Shown here piece after piece: positions 1-6,533 of a DNA stretch of 15,589 nucleotides. The notes under the pieces are model-generated. The model was given only the letters and a program-made list of their open reading frames with translations, made no database searches and was not told the DNA's origin. Within the stretch, counting starts at the first letter, position 1. Each line of letters begins with the position of its first letter. Source of the DNA: an uncultured Lachnospiraceae bacterium (GTDB lineage: Bacteria; Bacillota; Clostridia; Lachnospirales; Lachnospiraceae); NCBI GenBank assembly GCA_958444395.1, contig CAUCOL010000004.1:1-15589 (forward strand), given 5' to 3'. The position numbers and the translations under genes were made by a program.

Positions 1-461
1 CACTTTAATCTTGCTGTATCCAGTACCGTACCGGAGCCAAGCACCCGGTTTACCGGCAGACCGGATAATTTCCATGCTACATATGTCAGAATATCCACCG
101 GATTCGACACGACCAGAAGAATACCCTCAACATCTCTTTTTGCAATTTCTCCCATGATCTGTTTATAGATTGCTATATTTTTATTTACCAGATCCAGCCT
201 CGTCTCCTCCGGTCTCTGGTTGCATCCCGCCGTAATTATAATAATGGCACTATCCGCAATGTCATCATAATCTCCCGCAGAGATTTTCATTGGCATGGCA
301 AAAGGCATTCCGTGGCTGATATCCATCGCCTCTCCCTCTGCCTTCTTTTGATCCACATCCAGTAAGACCATTTCCGAAAACAGTCCGCTCTGCATCAATG
401 AAAATGCTGTTGCAGACCCTACAAAACCACAGCCGATCACAGCCACTTTTCGATTGTTCAT
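1..461 (-). CDS. ldh: L-lactate dehydrogenase (N-terminal part, cut by window edge)
   Basis: Cytoplasmic NAD-dependent enzyme that interconverts pyruvate and L-lactate at the end of fermentation. Only the first 153 codons are present. The product begins [17 protein letters not shown], with the Rossmann GxGxxG loop near residues 10-15. An Asp ends the second strand (LLDVD), as expected for NAD. The mobile-loop motif [15 protein letters not shown] carries Gln at the specificity position, where malate dehydrogenases have Arg, followed by the catalytic-loop Arg. SNPVD and [11 protein letters not shown] follow. The start at 461 is preceded by AGGAAAGGCAGG as ribosome binding site. It is transcribed divergently from the alpha-galactosidase gene, so the two share a 305-bp control region. 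The Gln makes lactate rather than malate dehydrogenase likely. Other 2-hydroxyacid dehydrogenases of the family are less likely. Confidence 0.92.
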   Translation of the reverse strand, partial: MNNRKVAVIGCGFVGSATAFSLMQSGLFSEMVLLDVDQKKAEGEAMDISHGMPFAMPMKISAGDYDDIADSAIIIITAGCNQRPEETRLDLVNKNIAIYKQIMGEIAKRDVEGILLVVSNPVDILTYVAWKLSGLPVNRVLGSGTVLDTARLK

Positions 462-632
462 GATTAAATCCTGCCTTTCCTAAAATAAATTCATAAAATA
501 TTCTGTCACTGCTTCCGTTTCCGATTTCACCTTTCTCCTTCCGGTAGTAAATAGAAGCAGCTTTCCTTATCCCCGGTTTGTTTTTCTTGTCTGTTGCAAT
601 TTCTTTCCGTACTATTTCCAAAATCAAATCGT

Positions 633-662
633 ATTATTCTAATTTTTAACACGATTTTTCAA
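633..662 (-). promoter_or_regulatory. Candidate sigma-A promoter for the lactate dehydrogenase gene
   Basis: On the minus strand TTGAAA (662-657) is followed after 18 bases by AATAAT (638-633). Transcription would start near 626, leaving a leader of about 165 bases, which is long. This rests on a consensus match only. Confidence 0.33.
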
Positions 663-720
663 TTCTTTTTTTGTTTTCTATGGTAAACTAAATCTGTTTT
701 TAATATGGAATTTAAAAGAA

Positions 721-735
721 GTGCGAGAATCGCAC
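721..735. promoter_or_regulatory. Perfect 15-bp dyad upstream of the alpha-galactosidase gene
   Basis: GTGCGA-GAA-TCGCAC is a perfect 6-bp inverted repeat ending 20 bases before the GGAGG ribosome binding site of the next gene. No T-run follows, so it is not a terminator. It could be a repressor operator or a small 5' hairpin. The regulator is unknown. Confidence 0.4.
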
Positions 736-766
736 CACCAAAGTCACACAAAAACGGAGGATTAAT

Positions 767-2020
767 ATGAGAGCAATAACACCACCAATGGGTTGGAATA
801 GCTGGGATTGTTATGGTGCTGCCGTAAATGAAACGACAGTCCGTGCCAACGCCGACTATATGGCAAAACATTTGAAAGAATATGGCTGGGAATATGTGGT
901 TGTAGATATCCAGTGGTCAGAACCTACCGCTGAAAATCACGCCTACCATCCATTTGCGGAATTAGAAATGGACGAGTACAGCCGTCTGATACCGGCAGTA
1001 AACCGTTTTCCATCTGCAAAAGATGGAAAGGGCTTTACCCCTTTAGCAGAATATGTCCACTCACTGGGATTAAAGTTTGGCATCCACATCATGCGTGGTA
1101 TCCCACGCCAGGCAGTTCATAGAAACACAGACATTCTTGGATCCGATCGTACCGCCCGTCAGATTGCTGACTGTGATTCCATCTGTCACTGGAATACAGA
1201 TATGTACGGGATCAATCCGGATGCCGAAGGAGCACAGGCATATTATGACAGCCTATTTGAATTGTATGCACAATGGCAGATTGACTACGTAAAGGTAGAC
1301 GACATCGCCAACCATTATCCGGAAGCAGAAATAGAAATGATCTATCGTGCGATCGAGCATTGTGGCAGAGAGATTGTTCTCAGTCTTTCTCCGGGACCTG
1401 CTCCCCTCGAAAAAGCAGAACATCTGAAACAATATGCAAACCTCTGGCGTATCACGGACGACTTCTGGGATCACTGGGATCAGCTTTATGATATGTTTCA
1501 CCGCGCTGAAGTCTGGTGTACTCACTCCGGACCGGGACATTGGCCGGATGCAGACATGCTTCCACTTGGTGCAATCCTGCAAGATTACGATCCTGCAAAC
1601 CGCACGAAGTTTACAAAAGATGAGCAGATTACCATGATGACGCTTTGGTGCATGATGCGCTCCCCTCTTATGATCGGTGGAGAAATGACAAAAAATGATG
1701 ACTTTACGCTCCGTCTTTTAACAAATAAGGACCTTTTAGAAATGTTATTCCAGGCACGTTCTTCTCATCAGGTATATAAACGCACAGAGCAGAATGTAGA
1801 ACGTATCGTATGGACAGCTTTTCGTGAACAGGGCGGACACTATCTGGCTGTATTTAACACCGGTGCAGAGGATGCTGATATCTCTGTATCAATGGATGAA
1901 TGCGAGATTCCTGCTGCCTCTGAAATATATGATATCTGGGAGCATGCCTCTCTTTCCTATCAGCCGGAGCTGACCGCACATATTCCGTCTCACGGAGCAA
2001 AGGTTTATCGTATAGTGTAA
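767..2020 (+). CDS. Alpha-galactosidase, glycoside hydrolase family 27
   Basis: Predicted to remove terminal alpha-linked galactose from melibiose/raffinose-type oligosaccharides or galactosides inside the cell. There is no signal peptide or membrane segment, so imported sugars are the likely substrates. The 417-residue product opens with the GH27 signature PPMGWNSWDCYG (residues 6-17). The nucleophile is expected at D178 in DYVKVDD, and the acid/base at D232 in WRITDDFWDHW, which aligns with the family motif WRxxxDIxDxW. The substrate-loop HWPDADML lies at 258-264. After the TIM barrel (to about 330) comes a small beta-sandwich domain. Start: ATG at 767 preceded by GGAGG at 756-760. It is monocistronic, ended by the terminator at 2092-2143. 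A related GH27 specificity such as alpha-N-acetylgalactosaminidase cannot be excluded. Confidence 0.9.
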   Translation: MRAITPPMGWNSWDCYGAAVNETTVRANADYMAKHLKEYGWEYVVVDIQWSEPTAENHAYHPFAELEMDEYSRLIPAVNRFPSAKDGKGFTPLAEYVHSLGLKFGIHIMRGIPRQAVHRNTDILGSDRTARQIADCDSICHWNTDMYGINPDAEGAQAYYDSLFELYAQWQIDYVKVDDIANHYPEAEIEMIYRAIEHCGREIVLSLSPGPAPLEKAEHLKQYANLWRITDDFWDHWDQLYDMFHRAEVWCTHSGPGHWPDADMLPLGAILQDYDPANRTKFTKDEQITMMTLWCMMRSPLMIGGEMTKNDDFTLRLLTNKDLLEMLFQARSSHQVYKRTEQNVERIVWTAFREQGGHYLAVFNTGAEDADISVSMDECEIPAASEIYDIWEHASLSYQPELTAHIPSHGAKVYRIV

Positions 2021-2091
2021 CGCTGTACTATATCAATAGTACTTTATTATTCTAACATATTTATTATTTTTTATAGTTGTCTTATATTTTG

Positions 2092-2143
2092 AAACAGGAA
2101 GTAATGGTTCTGAATCATCCCTAACCATTACTTCCTGTTTTTT
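2092..2143 (+). terminator. Rho-independent terminator of the alpha-galactosidase gene
   Basis: Perfect 18-bp stem AAACAGGAAGTAATGGTT (2092-2109) with 2123-2140, a 13-base loop, and a T-run of six that begins inside the stem. It may also stop minus-strand transcription from 2307, although the T-run is poorer in that direction. Confidence 0.9.
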
Positions 2144-2174
2144 GTAACTTTTTATTCCTTTCGTTATCTGTTCC

Positions 2175-2302
2175 CTTATAATCATAAATGCACAGAACAG
2201 ATATAAAATTGATCCGATTTCCTATGACCATAAGCACCTGAAACAGATATAAAATTAATTCGATTCCTTATAACCACAAACACACGGAACAGATATAATA
2301 AA
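2175..2302. repeat. 46-bp tandem repeat, about 2.8 degenerate copies
   Basis: Copies begin near 2175, 2221 and 2267. Each contains AACAGATATAA (2196, 2242 and 2288, exactly 46 bp apart) and a CCTTATAACCATAA-like segment. The first two also share an AATTNATYCGATT segment. Copy 1 also forms a 9-bp inverted repeat, TATCTGTTC (2165-2173) with GAACAGATA (2195-2203). The array lies between the GH27 terminator and the stop codon of the zinc-ribbon gene, so it is probably in the latter's 3' untranslated region. No coding sense was seen. Confidence 0.75.
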
Positions 2303-2306
2303 TATT

Positions 2307-2657
2307 TTATGAATTGATGCTTCCACCGCATTTGCTGCAGAATGCAGTTCCGATAGGTAATATCGCACCACACTGTGGACAACTGACAGAACCCTGAACC
2401 TTCAAAATATCCTCTTTCAGATCTGCAATCTCATTGATCAAAGTGCTGATCTGTGTGATCTCCTGTTCCGGCATCTCACCCTGCTTATTCATTTCGTAAT
2501 ACTTCTTACCCAGCTCAATATACATTTTATTCAGCTCGTCTTCCTTTGACTTAATGTCAAACTTCAATTTCGTAACCTCAGAAACCTCTTTTGCCTTCTG
2601 ACTAACATCCCTACCTGCAGATGTAAGTGCCTCTTTCATATCATCAAAAAATGCCAT
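2307..2657 (-). CDS. Small coiled-coil protein with C-terminal zinc ribbon
   Basis: Function unknown; 116 residues. Residues 1-30 are polar and helical (MAFFDDMKEALTSAG). Residues 30-90 are rich in Lys/Glu with heptad-like spacing and are predicted to form a coiled coil. The C-terminus is a zinc ribbon: C93-x2-C96 (CPQC) and C107-x2-C110 (CSKC). Such small zinc-ribbon proteins are common in Clostridia, and no enzymatic motif is visible. The start at 2657 was chosen because GGAGGAGG sits about 9 bases upstream; an in-frame ATG eight codons earlier has no comparable site. It has its own promoter at 2739-2767. The ribbon may bind metal and the coil may mediate oligomerisation, but both are inferences. 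Confidence 0.8.
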   Translation of the reverse strand: MAFFDDMKEALTSAGRDVSQKAKEVSEVTKLKFDIKSKEDELNKMYIELGKKYYEMNKQGEMPEQEITQISTLINEIADLKEDILKVQGSVSCPQCGAILPIGTAFCSKCGGSINS

Positions 2658-2738
2658 GCTATTATTCCTCCTCCATTTCATCCTTTTAAATTTCGTTTTT
2701 ATAAGCCTGTATTATAAATACAACAGCTATTTTCTCTT

Positions 2739-2767
2739 AGTATAGCTATTATTATTTTTATTGACAA
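2739..2767 (-). promoter_or_regulatory. Sigma-A promoter of the zinc-ribbon gene
   Basis: TTGTCA (2767-2762), a 17-base spacer and TATACT (2744-2739) on the minus strand. The leader would be about 75 bases. AGCTATT occurs at 2726-2732 and 2744-2750, with an inverted copy AATAGCT at 2766-2772, so the core promoter is bracketed by a possible operator. Confidence 0.6.
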
Positions 2768-2842
2768 TAGCTTATATAAAAATTTAGATAAGTTTTAGAA
2801 GCTGCTATACTCTATGCAATATCTTCATTCCCTTTCATTTAA

Positions 2843-3300
2843 CTATTCTTTTCCTATCATCCTTAATTCATCTACCGTAAGTCCTGTGCAGATAGAGATC
2901 TGCTCTATATCAAGCATTTCTCTGTTTAACATAACCTATGCTATCTGAATTTTCTTCTTACGCCGTCCCTCTATGCGTCCCTCCTGACGTGCTTTGTCCT
3001 CCATTTCCTGCCATGCTTTACACACTTTCACACACTCCCCTTTCTCCGCCATCTGATATATTTTCGGCGTCCTTGTAAGTATTCCTGCTAGCTTTGCTAT
3101 TCTCGGTTTATATTCCTGATATATTCATACGATTTTCCATATGATTTGTATAAAGTTCATAAAAATGAATCGTCAAAAACAGGTTCCATTTAAAACCTTT
3201 GTCCAAATCGAAGAAAAATACTTTTTTATTGTCTCTCAAGAACTGTTTTTTCATTGTGATAATTCCATGCATTCCTCCATCCGCTTTAACTGCCATCACG
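2843..3300 (-). pseudogene. Decayed Rpn-family (PD-(D/E)XK nuclease/transposase-like) gene remnant
   Basis: Read on the minus strand, a first segment (about 3299-3108, starting MAVKADGGMHG) ends at a TAA. A shifted frame then carries on as YQEYKPRIAKLAGILTRTPK, a stretch with CKAWQEMEDKARQEG, RIEGRRKK, a TAG at 2938-2936, and in the same frame MLNREMLDIEQISICTGLTVDELRMIGKE up to a TAG at 2845-2843. A cysteine-bearing 'VCKAWQEM' helix, then charged EGR repeats, then an 'IEQI..TGLTVDEL' end is the usual tail of clostridial Rpn/PD-(D/E)XK-transposase-like proteins. At least one frameshift and one nonsense codon separate the pieces. The nuclease core is not visible. Membership of the first segment in the same gene is uncertain. 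Confidence 0.5.
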
Positions 3301-3390
3301 ATGTGGGAAGTTTTAGTTGATTACCTTTATTTTATATTTTCTTTTTCCCTTTGGCAATCAACTTATAGTTGAATCCTTCACCCCCTACAT
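3301..3390. other. Non-coding stretch with weak inverted repeats
   Basis: AGTTGATT (3315-3322) and AATCAACT (3356-3363) are inverted with a 33-base T-rich loop. CAACT-TAT-AGTTG follows at 3359-3371. I see no gene and no clear regulatory role. Confidence 0.3.
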
Positions 3391-3434
3391 AATAAAACAG
3401 AGCAGCCAACTCCATATAATGAAATTGACTGCTC
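3391..3434 (-). terminator. Terminator downstream of flagellin
   Basis: On the minus strand GAGCAG (3434-3429) pairs with CTGCTC (3405-3400), extended inward by CAA/TTG after one mismatch, then TGTTTTATT. It lies about 90 bases after the flagellin stop. Confidence 0.65.
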
Positions 3435-3522
3435 CTTCGACCAGCTTATATTATACCGTAATACAAGTTCCATCGTATCTGTAACAAAATGCCTTGATAG
3501 ATTCTATGCCATATTACTTTGA

Positions 3523-4941
3523 TTACTGAAGTAAAGACAGAACACCCTGGTTTGCCTGATTTGCCTGTGCCAGCATAGACTGACCAGCCTGCTGCAGGAT
3601 GCTGTTCTTTGAATATGTAACCATTTCTTCAGCCATGTCTGTATCACGGATACGAGACTCTGCAGAAGTTGTATTCTCAACTACGTTATCCAAGTTGTCA
3701 ATCGTATGCTCTAAACGGTTCTGAACGGCACCAAGAGATGAACGCTGAGAAGAAACTTTAGAAATTGCATCTGAAATTGCGTCGATTGCATACGTTGCAG
3801 CCTTTCCAGAATCATCTGAAACATTCAGATTCTTAATTCCTAAATATCCGGAGTTCATTGTCTCGATATCTACATTAATTTTGTTGGTCATATCTGCATC
3901 TGAACCTACATGAAGGCTGAATGATAATCTATCTGCAACGGTTGCATAACCCTTATTGATTGTAAATTCTGCACCTGCATCAGATGTATAAGTAGGTTTT
4001 GTTCCCATTGTAGCTGCCTGATCAGATGTTCCAATATTGTTCGCTGCCAATAATTCTGCCTGCATTAATTCAACTGCATGGGCCGCTGAAATAACAGTAG
4101 AATCTGTATCATCTACACCATCAGAACCATTCTTTCCATCTGCTTTTTTAGCATCTGTCATAACTGTAAGAGTCTTAGTTCCATCCGATACAGTATCACC
4201 TGCTTTAATTGTAATACTACCAGCAGCACCACCACCAATTGTTACAGTAGTTGTTCCATTTTTCCATACGCTGTTTGTATCATCATAAGTATATTCAGTT
4301 CCATTAACAGTTATTTTTCCACCCGCAATTTTCTGTGCATCAACCAATGCCTGTCCATCTGCAGCCACTGATCCAATCGTATATTCCTTACCACCAATTG
4401 TTACTTTCTTACCGGCGTCTAATGCTCCAGCCTCCACTTTAAATGTAGCAGTTGTTGCACCATCTGTCAGAGTTCCTTTCAGACCTGCATCATGACCATT
4501 CATGTATACATTCTTTTTATTCTCATCGCCCTTTAACAGATAAATCTCATTGAATTTTGTTGTCTCCGCAACACGATCAATTTCTGTTGTCAGCTGGGAG
4601 ATCTCATCCTGAATTGCAGATCTGTCATCCTCAGAGTTTGTGCCGTTAGCTGCCTGTGTAGCTAACTCATTCATTCTCTGCAGCATGCTATGAACCTCAG
4701 TCAAAGCACCTTCTGCTGTCTGTACTGCAGATACACCATCTTCCGCATTCGTAGATGCCTGATCCAGACCACGGATCTGTTTACGCATCTTCTCAGAAAT
4801 AGTAAGTCCTGCCGCATCATCTGCCGCACGGTTGATTCTGTAACCGGAAGAAAGTTTCTCTGTTGACTTTGCCAATGCGCTTGTTGTTGTACCAAGCATT
4901 CTGTTTGCGTTCATCGCTGTAATGTTGTGCTGTACTATCAT
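3523..4941 (-). CDS. fliC: Flagellin
   Basis: Filament subunit exported by the flagellar type III apparatus; 472 residues. The N-terminal D0/D1 region (1 to about 138) begins MIVQHNITAMNANRML and includes KLSSGYRINRAADDAAGL and LQRMNELATQAANGTNS. The middle (about 140-340) is a variable, Thr/Gly/Asp-rich beta region with repeated strands such as VTIGGKEYTIG and ITVNGTEYTYD. The C-terminal D1/D0 (about 385-472) ends ILQQAGQSMLAQANQANQG. There is no cleaved signal peptide, as usual for flagellins. The start is secured by AAGGAGG 8-9 bases upstream. The gene lies downstream of a CsrA-like gene and has a structured leader (4949-5044). No other flagellar gene is in the window, so this is a flagellin satellite locus, probably one of several flagellin genes. 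Confidence 0.97.
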   Translation of the reverse strand: MIVQHNITAMNANRMLGTTTSALAKSTEKLSSGYRINRAADDAAGLTISEKMRKQIRGLDQASTNAEDGVSAVQTAEGALTEVHSMLQRMNELATQAANGTNSEDDRSAIQDEISQLTTEIDRVAETTKFNEIYLLKGDENKKNVYMNGHDAGLKGTLTDGATTATFKVEAGALDAGKKVTIGGKEYTIGSVAADGQALVDAQKIAGGKITVNGTEYTYDDTNSVWKNGTTTVTIGGGAAGSITIKAGDTVSDGTKTLTVMTDAKKADGKNGSDGVDDTDSTVISAAHAVELMQAELLAANNIGTSDQAATMGTKPTYTSDAGAEFTINKGYATVADRLSFSLHVGSDADMTNKINVDIETMNSGYLGIKNLNVSDDSGKAATYAIDAISDAISKVSSQRSSLGAVQNRLEHTIDNLDNVVENTTSAESRIRDTDMAEEMVTYSKNSILQQAGQSMLAQANQANQGVLSLLQ

Positions 4942-4948
4942 AATAGTT

Positions 4949-5022
4949 ACCTCCTTGTTTTTCTGTCACAAATCCGTTTGCGACAGGTGCTTATGTCCGA
5001 TACTTTCTGTCGTATCACGACA
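4949..5022 (-). promoter_or_regulatory. Structured flagellin mRNA leader with GGA motifs (candidate CsrA target)
   Basis: Read on the minus strand, hairpin A is TGTCGT-GAT-ACGACA (5022-5008). Hairpin B (4986-4963) is CTGTCGCAAA-CGGA-TTTGTGACAG in two 10-base arms, fully paired in RNA with one G-U pair, and it presents ACGGAU at its tip. Below it lies the Shine-Dalgarno AAGGAGG. A third GGA (TATCGGACA) lies between the hairpins. CGACAG of hairpin A (5012-5007) can instead pair with CTGTCG of hairpin B (4986-4981), so alternative folds exist. CsrA proteins bind GGA in hairpin loops and at Shine-Dalgarno sites; in Bacillus subtilis this controls hag. Confidence 0.6.
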
Positions 5023-5038
5023 CATTCTGTAAATTTGT

Positions 5039-5044
5039 AGTATA
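5039..5044 (-). promoter_or_regulatory. Possible -10 element (TATACT) for flagellin
   Basis: TATACT sits upstream of the leader hairpins, but no convincing -35 precedes it. A sigma-28-like TAAA lies at 5067-5064, but the canonical GCCGATAA is absent at the right distance. The promoter assignment is therefore weak. Confidence 0.25.
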
Positions 5045-5112
5045 ATAAAACAGGCTCTGCCGACTTTACATCCAAATACATATAGGGTATGTGAAAAGAA
5101 TGAAAATCAGCA
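5045..5112 (-). terminator. Weak long-loop terminator between csrA-like gene and flagellin
   Basis: On the minus strand TCTGCTGA pairs over 8 bp (one G-U) with TCGGCAGA, and GCCTGTTTTATTATA follows. The loop is about 40 bases and contains its own short dyad, ACATA-TAGGG-TATGT. It may separate the two transcripts or be only partial. Confidence 0.35.
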
Positions 5113-5126
5113 GACTCACCGTGTTA

Positions 5127-5360
5127 TTATCGTGATTTTCGCTTCCGATATTTTTCCGGAGTCTCAGGTTCTGCATAATATACATTTTTGCCTGCCAGTT
5201 CCGGGTGCATTTTCTCCAGGACACTGCTTCGCAAAATATCCACATCCTTTGGTGCATCCACCATGATCCGCAGATGATTCTTTGTGCCACCCAGGAAAAC
5301 GATCTTGATATCGTCACCGATCATCAGATATTCCTCTGTGCTGACGGTTAGTCGTAACAT
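5127..5360 (-). CDS. csrA: CsrA-like post-transcriptional regulator (divergent)
   Basis: Probable RNA-binding protein of the CsrA/RsmA family, 77 residues, acting as a dimer on GGA-containing leaders. The pattern MLRLTVSTEEYLMIGDDIKI (1-20) and LRIMVDAPKDVDILRSSVLEK (30-50) aligns without gaps to CsrA, whose core reads ML.L.....E...IGDDI, then V.APK.V...R..V. The Arg at position 44, key for RNA contact in the family, is kept. The basic pair usually at 6-7 is Val-Ser here. The tail after about residue 52 ends in a basic KYRKRKSR. The start at 5360 has GGGAGAGG upstream; longer in-frame starts lack such a site. It lies 185 bases upstream of flagellin on the same strand. Upstream, TTGTAT-18-TATAAA (5424-5395) is a possible promoter, and a GCCGAT (5467-5462) resembles a sigma-28 -10 with a poor -35. 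Confidence 0.75.
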   Translation of the reverse strand: MLRLTVSTEEYLMIGDDIKIVFLGGTKNHLRIMVDAPKDVDILRSSVLEKMHPELAGKNVYYAEPETPEKYRKRKSR

Positions 5361-5394
5361 AGAATCCTCTCCCTTTCTAAAATAGAAACACTTG

Positions 5395-5424
5395 TTTATA
5401 GTGTGTTGCATTTCAGGTATACAA
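5395..5424 (-). promoter_or_regulatory. Tentative promoter of the csrA-like gene
   Basis: TTGTAT (5424-5419), an 18-base spacer and TATAAA (5400-5395), giving a leader of about 30 bases. The -35 matches only half of the consensus. Confidence 0.28.
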
Positions 5425-5543
5425 CTGCAGGTGCCAAGTATCGTTATATCCGCCATTGACCATCGGCTATAACTGATCAATTATTTTCTTTTCACAAAAT
5501 GGAGGCATACCGTAATTTAATCAAAGAAAGGAATGACCTGACT

Positions 5544-6113
5544 ATGGGAGTAACTGATCCAATAAGAAACAAAGAAGATTTAGAGGCTTTCAAACAATAC
5601 TACTTAAAGAAAGGAAAGAAGAGAAACTATCTATTACTGATTCTGGGAATGAATACCGCACTACGTATCAGCGACATATTGCGATTGCAATGGAAAGATG
5701 TTTATGATAGCGAAAATCACTGTTATCGTGAGCATATCAATCTGACGGAACAGAAAACCGGCAAGAAAAACCGGATAGCACTAAACCCTGCTGTAGTCGA
5801 AGCATTGACACAGTATCATCAGGGGCAACCACAAACTGCCTATTTATTCTGCACCAGCAATAATTATGACCATCCGATCAGTCGTTCGCAAGCCTGGCGA
5901 ATTGTGCGGGAAGCAGCGGATGCACTGCATCTGACAGACCGTATCAGTTGTCATTCATTGCGCAAAACCTTCGGATATCACGCCTGGAAACAGGGCGTTC
6001 CACCGGCATTGCTTATGAATATCTATAATCATTCCTCTTACCAGATCACCAAACGGTATCTTGGAATCGAGCAGGATGACAAAGATGATGTTTTTCGTAA
6101 AATTCTTTTATAA
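5544..6113 (+). CDS. Compact tyrosine recombinase (site-specific integrase)
   Basis: Catalytic-domain-only tyrosine recombinase, 189 residues from ATG 5544, without the usual N-terminal SAM-like DNA-binding domain. Catalytic set: R41 in ALRISDIL, K71 in the beta-hairpin EQKTGKKNRI, H137 and R140 in HSLRKTFG, H163 in YNHSSYQ, and nucleophile Y172 in KRYLGI. All are present, so the enzyme looks active. An in-frame ATG at 5499 would add 15 residues but has no ribosome binding site. 5544 has AAAGGA about 11-12 bases upstream and gives MGVTDPIRNKEDL, the start I would expect for this small type. It is divergent from the csrA-like gene and ends in a strong terminator. No other phage, plasmid or conjugation gene is nearby. 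It may be a remnant integrase or a DNA invertase; the target is unknown. Confidence 0.88.
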   Translation: MGVTDPIRNKEDLEAFKQYYLKKGKKRNYLLLILGMNTALRISDILRLQWKDVYDSENHCYREHINLTEQKTGKKNRIALNPAVVEALTQYHQGQPQTAYLFCTSNNYDHPISRSQAWRIVREAADALHLTDRISCHSLRKTFGYHAWKQGVPPALLMNIYNHSSYQITKRYLGIEQDDKDDVFRKILL

Positions 6114-6158
6114 AAGGCTAAAGTAATATAACCTTCGAACCGATATATAGGGTGTAAC

Positions 6159-6195
6159 AAAAATGCAACATTTTATAAACAAATGTTGCATTTTT
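6159..6195 (+). terminator. Terminator of the recombinase gene
   Basis: Perfect 15-bp stem AAAAATGCAACATTT (6159-6173) with 6181-6195, a 7-base loop and five T at the end. It is symmetric, so it could work on both strands. Confidence 0.85.
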
Positions 6196-6422
6196 ATTGT
6201 TCTCTATTTCTAATATTTTATCCTTTTCATATCGTACAGCCTCTTTATTTTATCTACAGCTGCTATTTCATTTCTGCCGATATATCCTTACTTCGTCTGC
6301 TTTTGATCACTTTCAGAATCTATGGTACTGTATCCGCTCCTGTTTTATTATTCATACGCGACCCATACAAACCCTATTGCTATATACTATCATATACATC
6401 CTCTAACTTCATGAGAATAAAG
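6196..6422. other. AT-rich intergenic stretch, no gene seen
   Basis: Open frames exist on the plus strand, but they have no ribosome binding site, code for low-complexity Phe/Ile/Leu/Tyr-rich products, and run into the aminotransferase terminator. The minus strand is broken by stops. I see no RNA gene or clear repeat here. Confidence 0.5.
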
Positions 6423-6461
6423 AAAAAAATCCCCTTTTCCATTCAGCAGAAAAGGGGATTT
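6423..6461 (-). terminator. Terminator of the Fe-ADH/aminotransferase operon
   Basis: On the minus strand AAATCCCCTTTTC (6461-6449) pairs over 13 bp with GAAAAGGGGATTT (6439-6427), followed by a run of T. It starts about 73 bases after the aminotransferase stop. Confidence 0.92.
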
Positions 6462-6533
6462 CATATATTGCAGGGGATATGTCATTTATCAGGTGTCCAA
6501 CTTTTAACCTATCCGATTATCGGGACACATCTA

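Noticed and set aside
265..627. Minus-strand open frame of 120 codons overlapping the lactate dehydrogenase start
   Set aside because: It is an out-of-frame shadow of the ldh reading frame with no ribosome binding site; the ldh frame shows clear family motifs.
2175..2302. Possible CRISPR array
   Set aside because: The 46-bp units are contiguous and degenerate without unique spacers, and no cas gene is present.
4037..4288. Plus-strand open frame opposite flagellin
   Set aside because: It is the complement of the low-complexity flagellin middle domain; no start signal.
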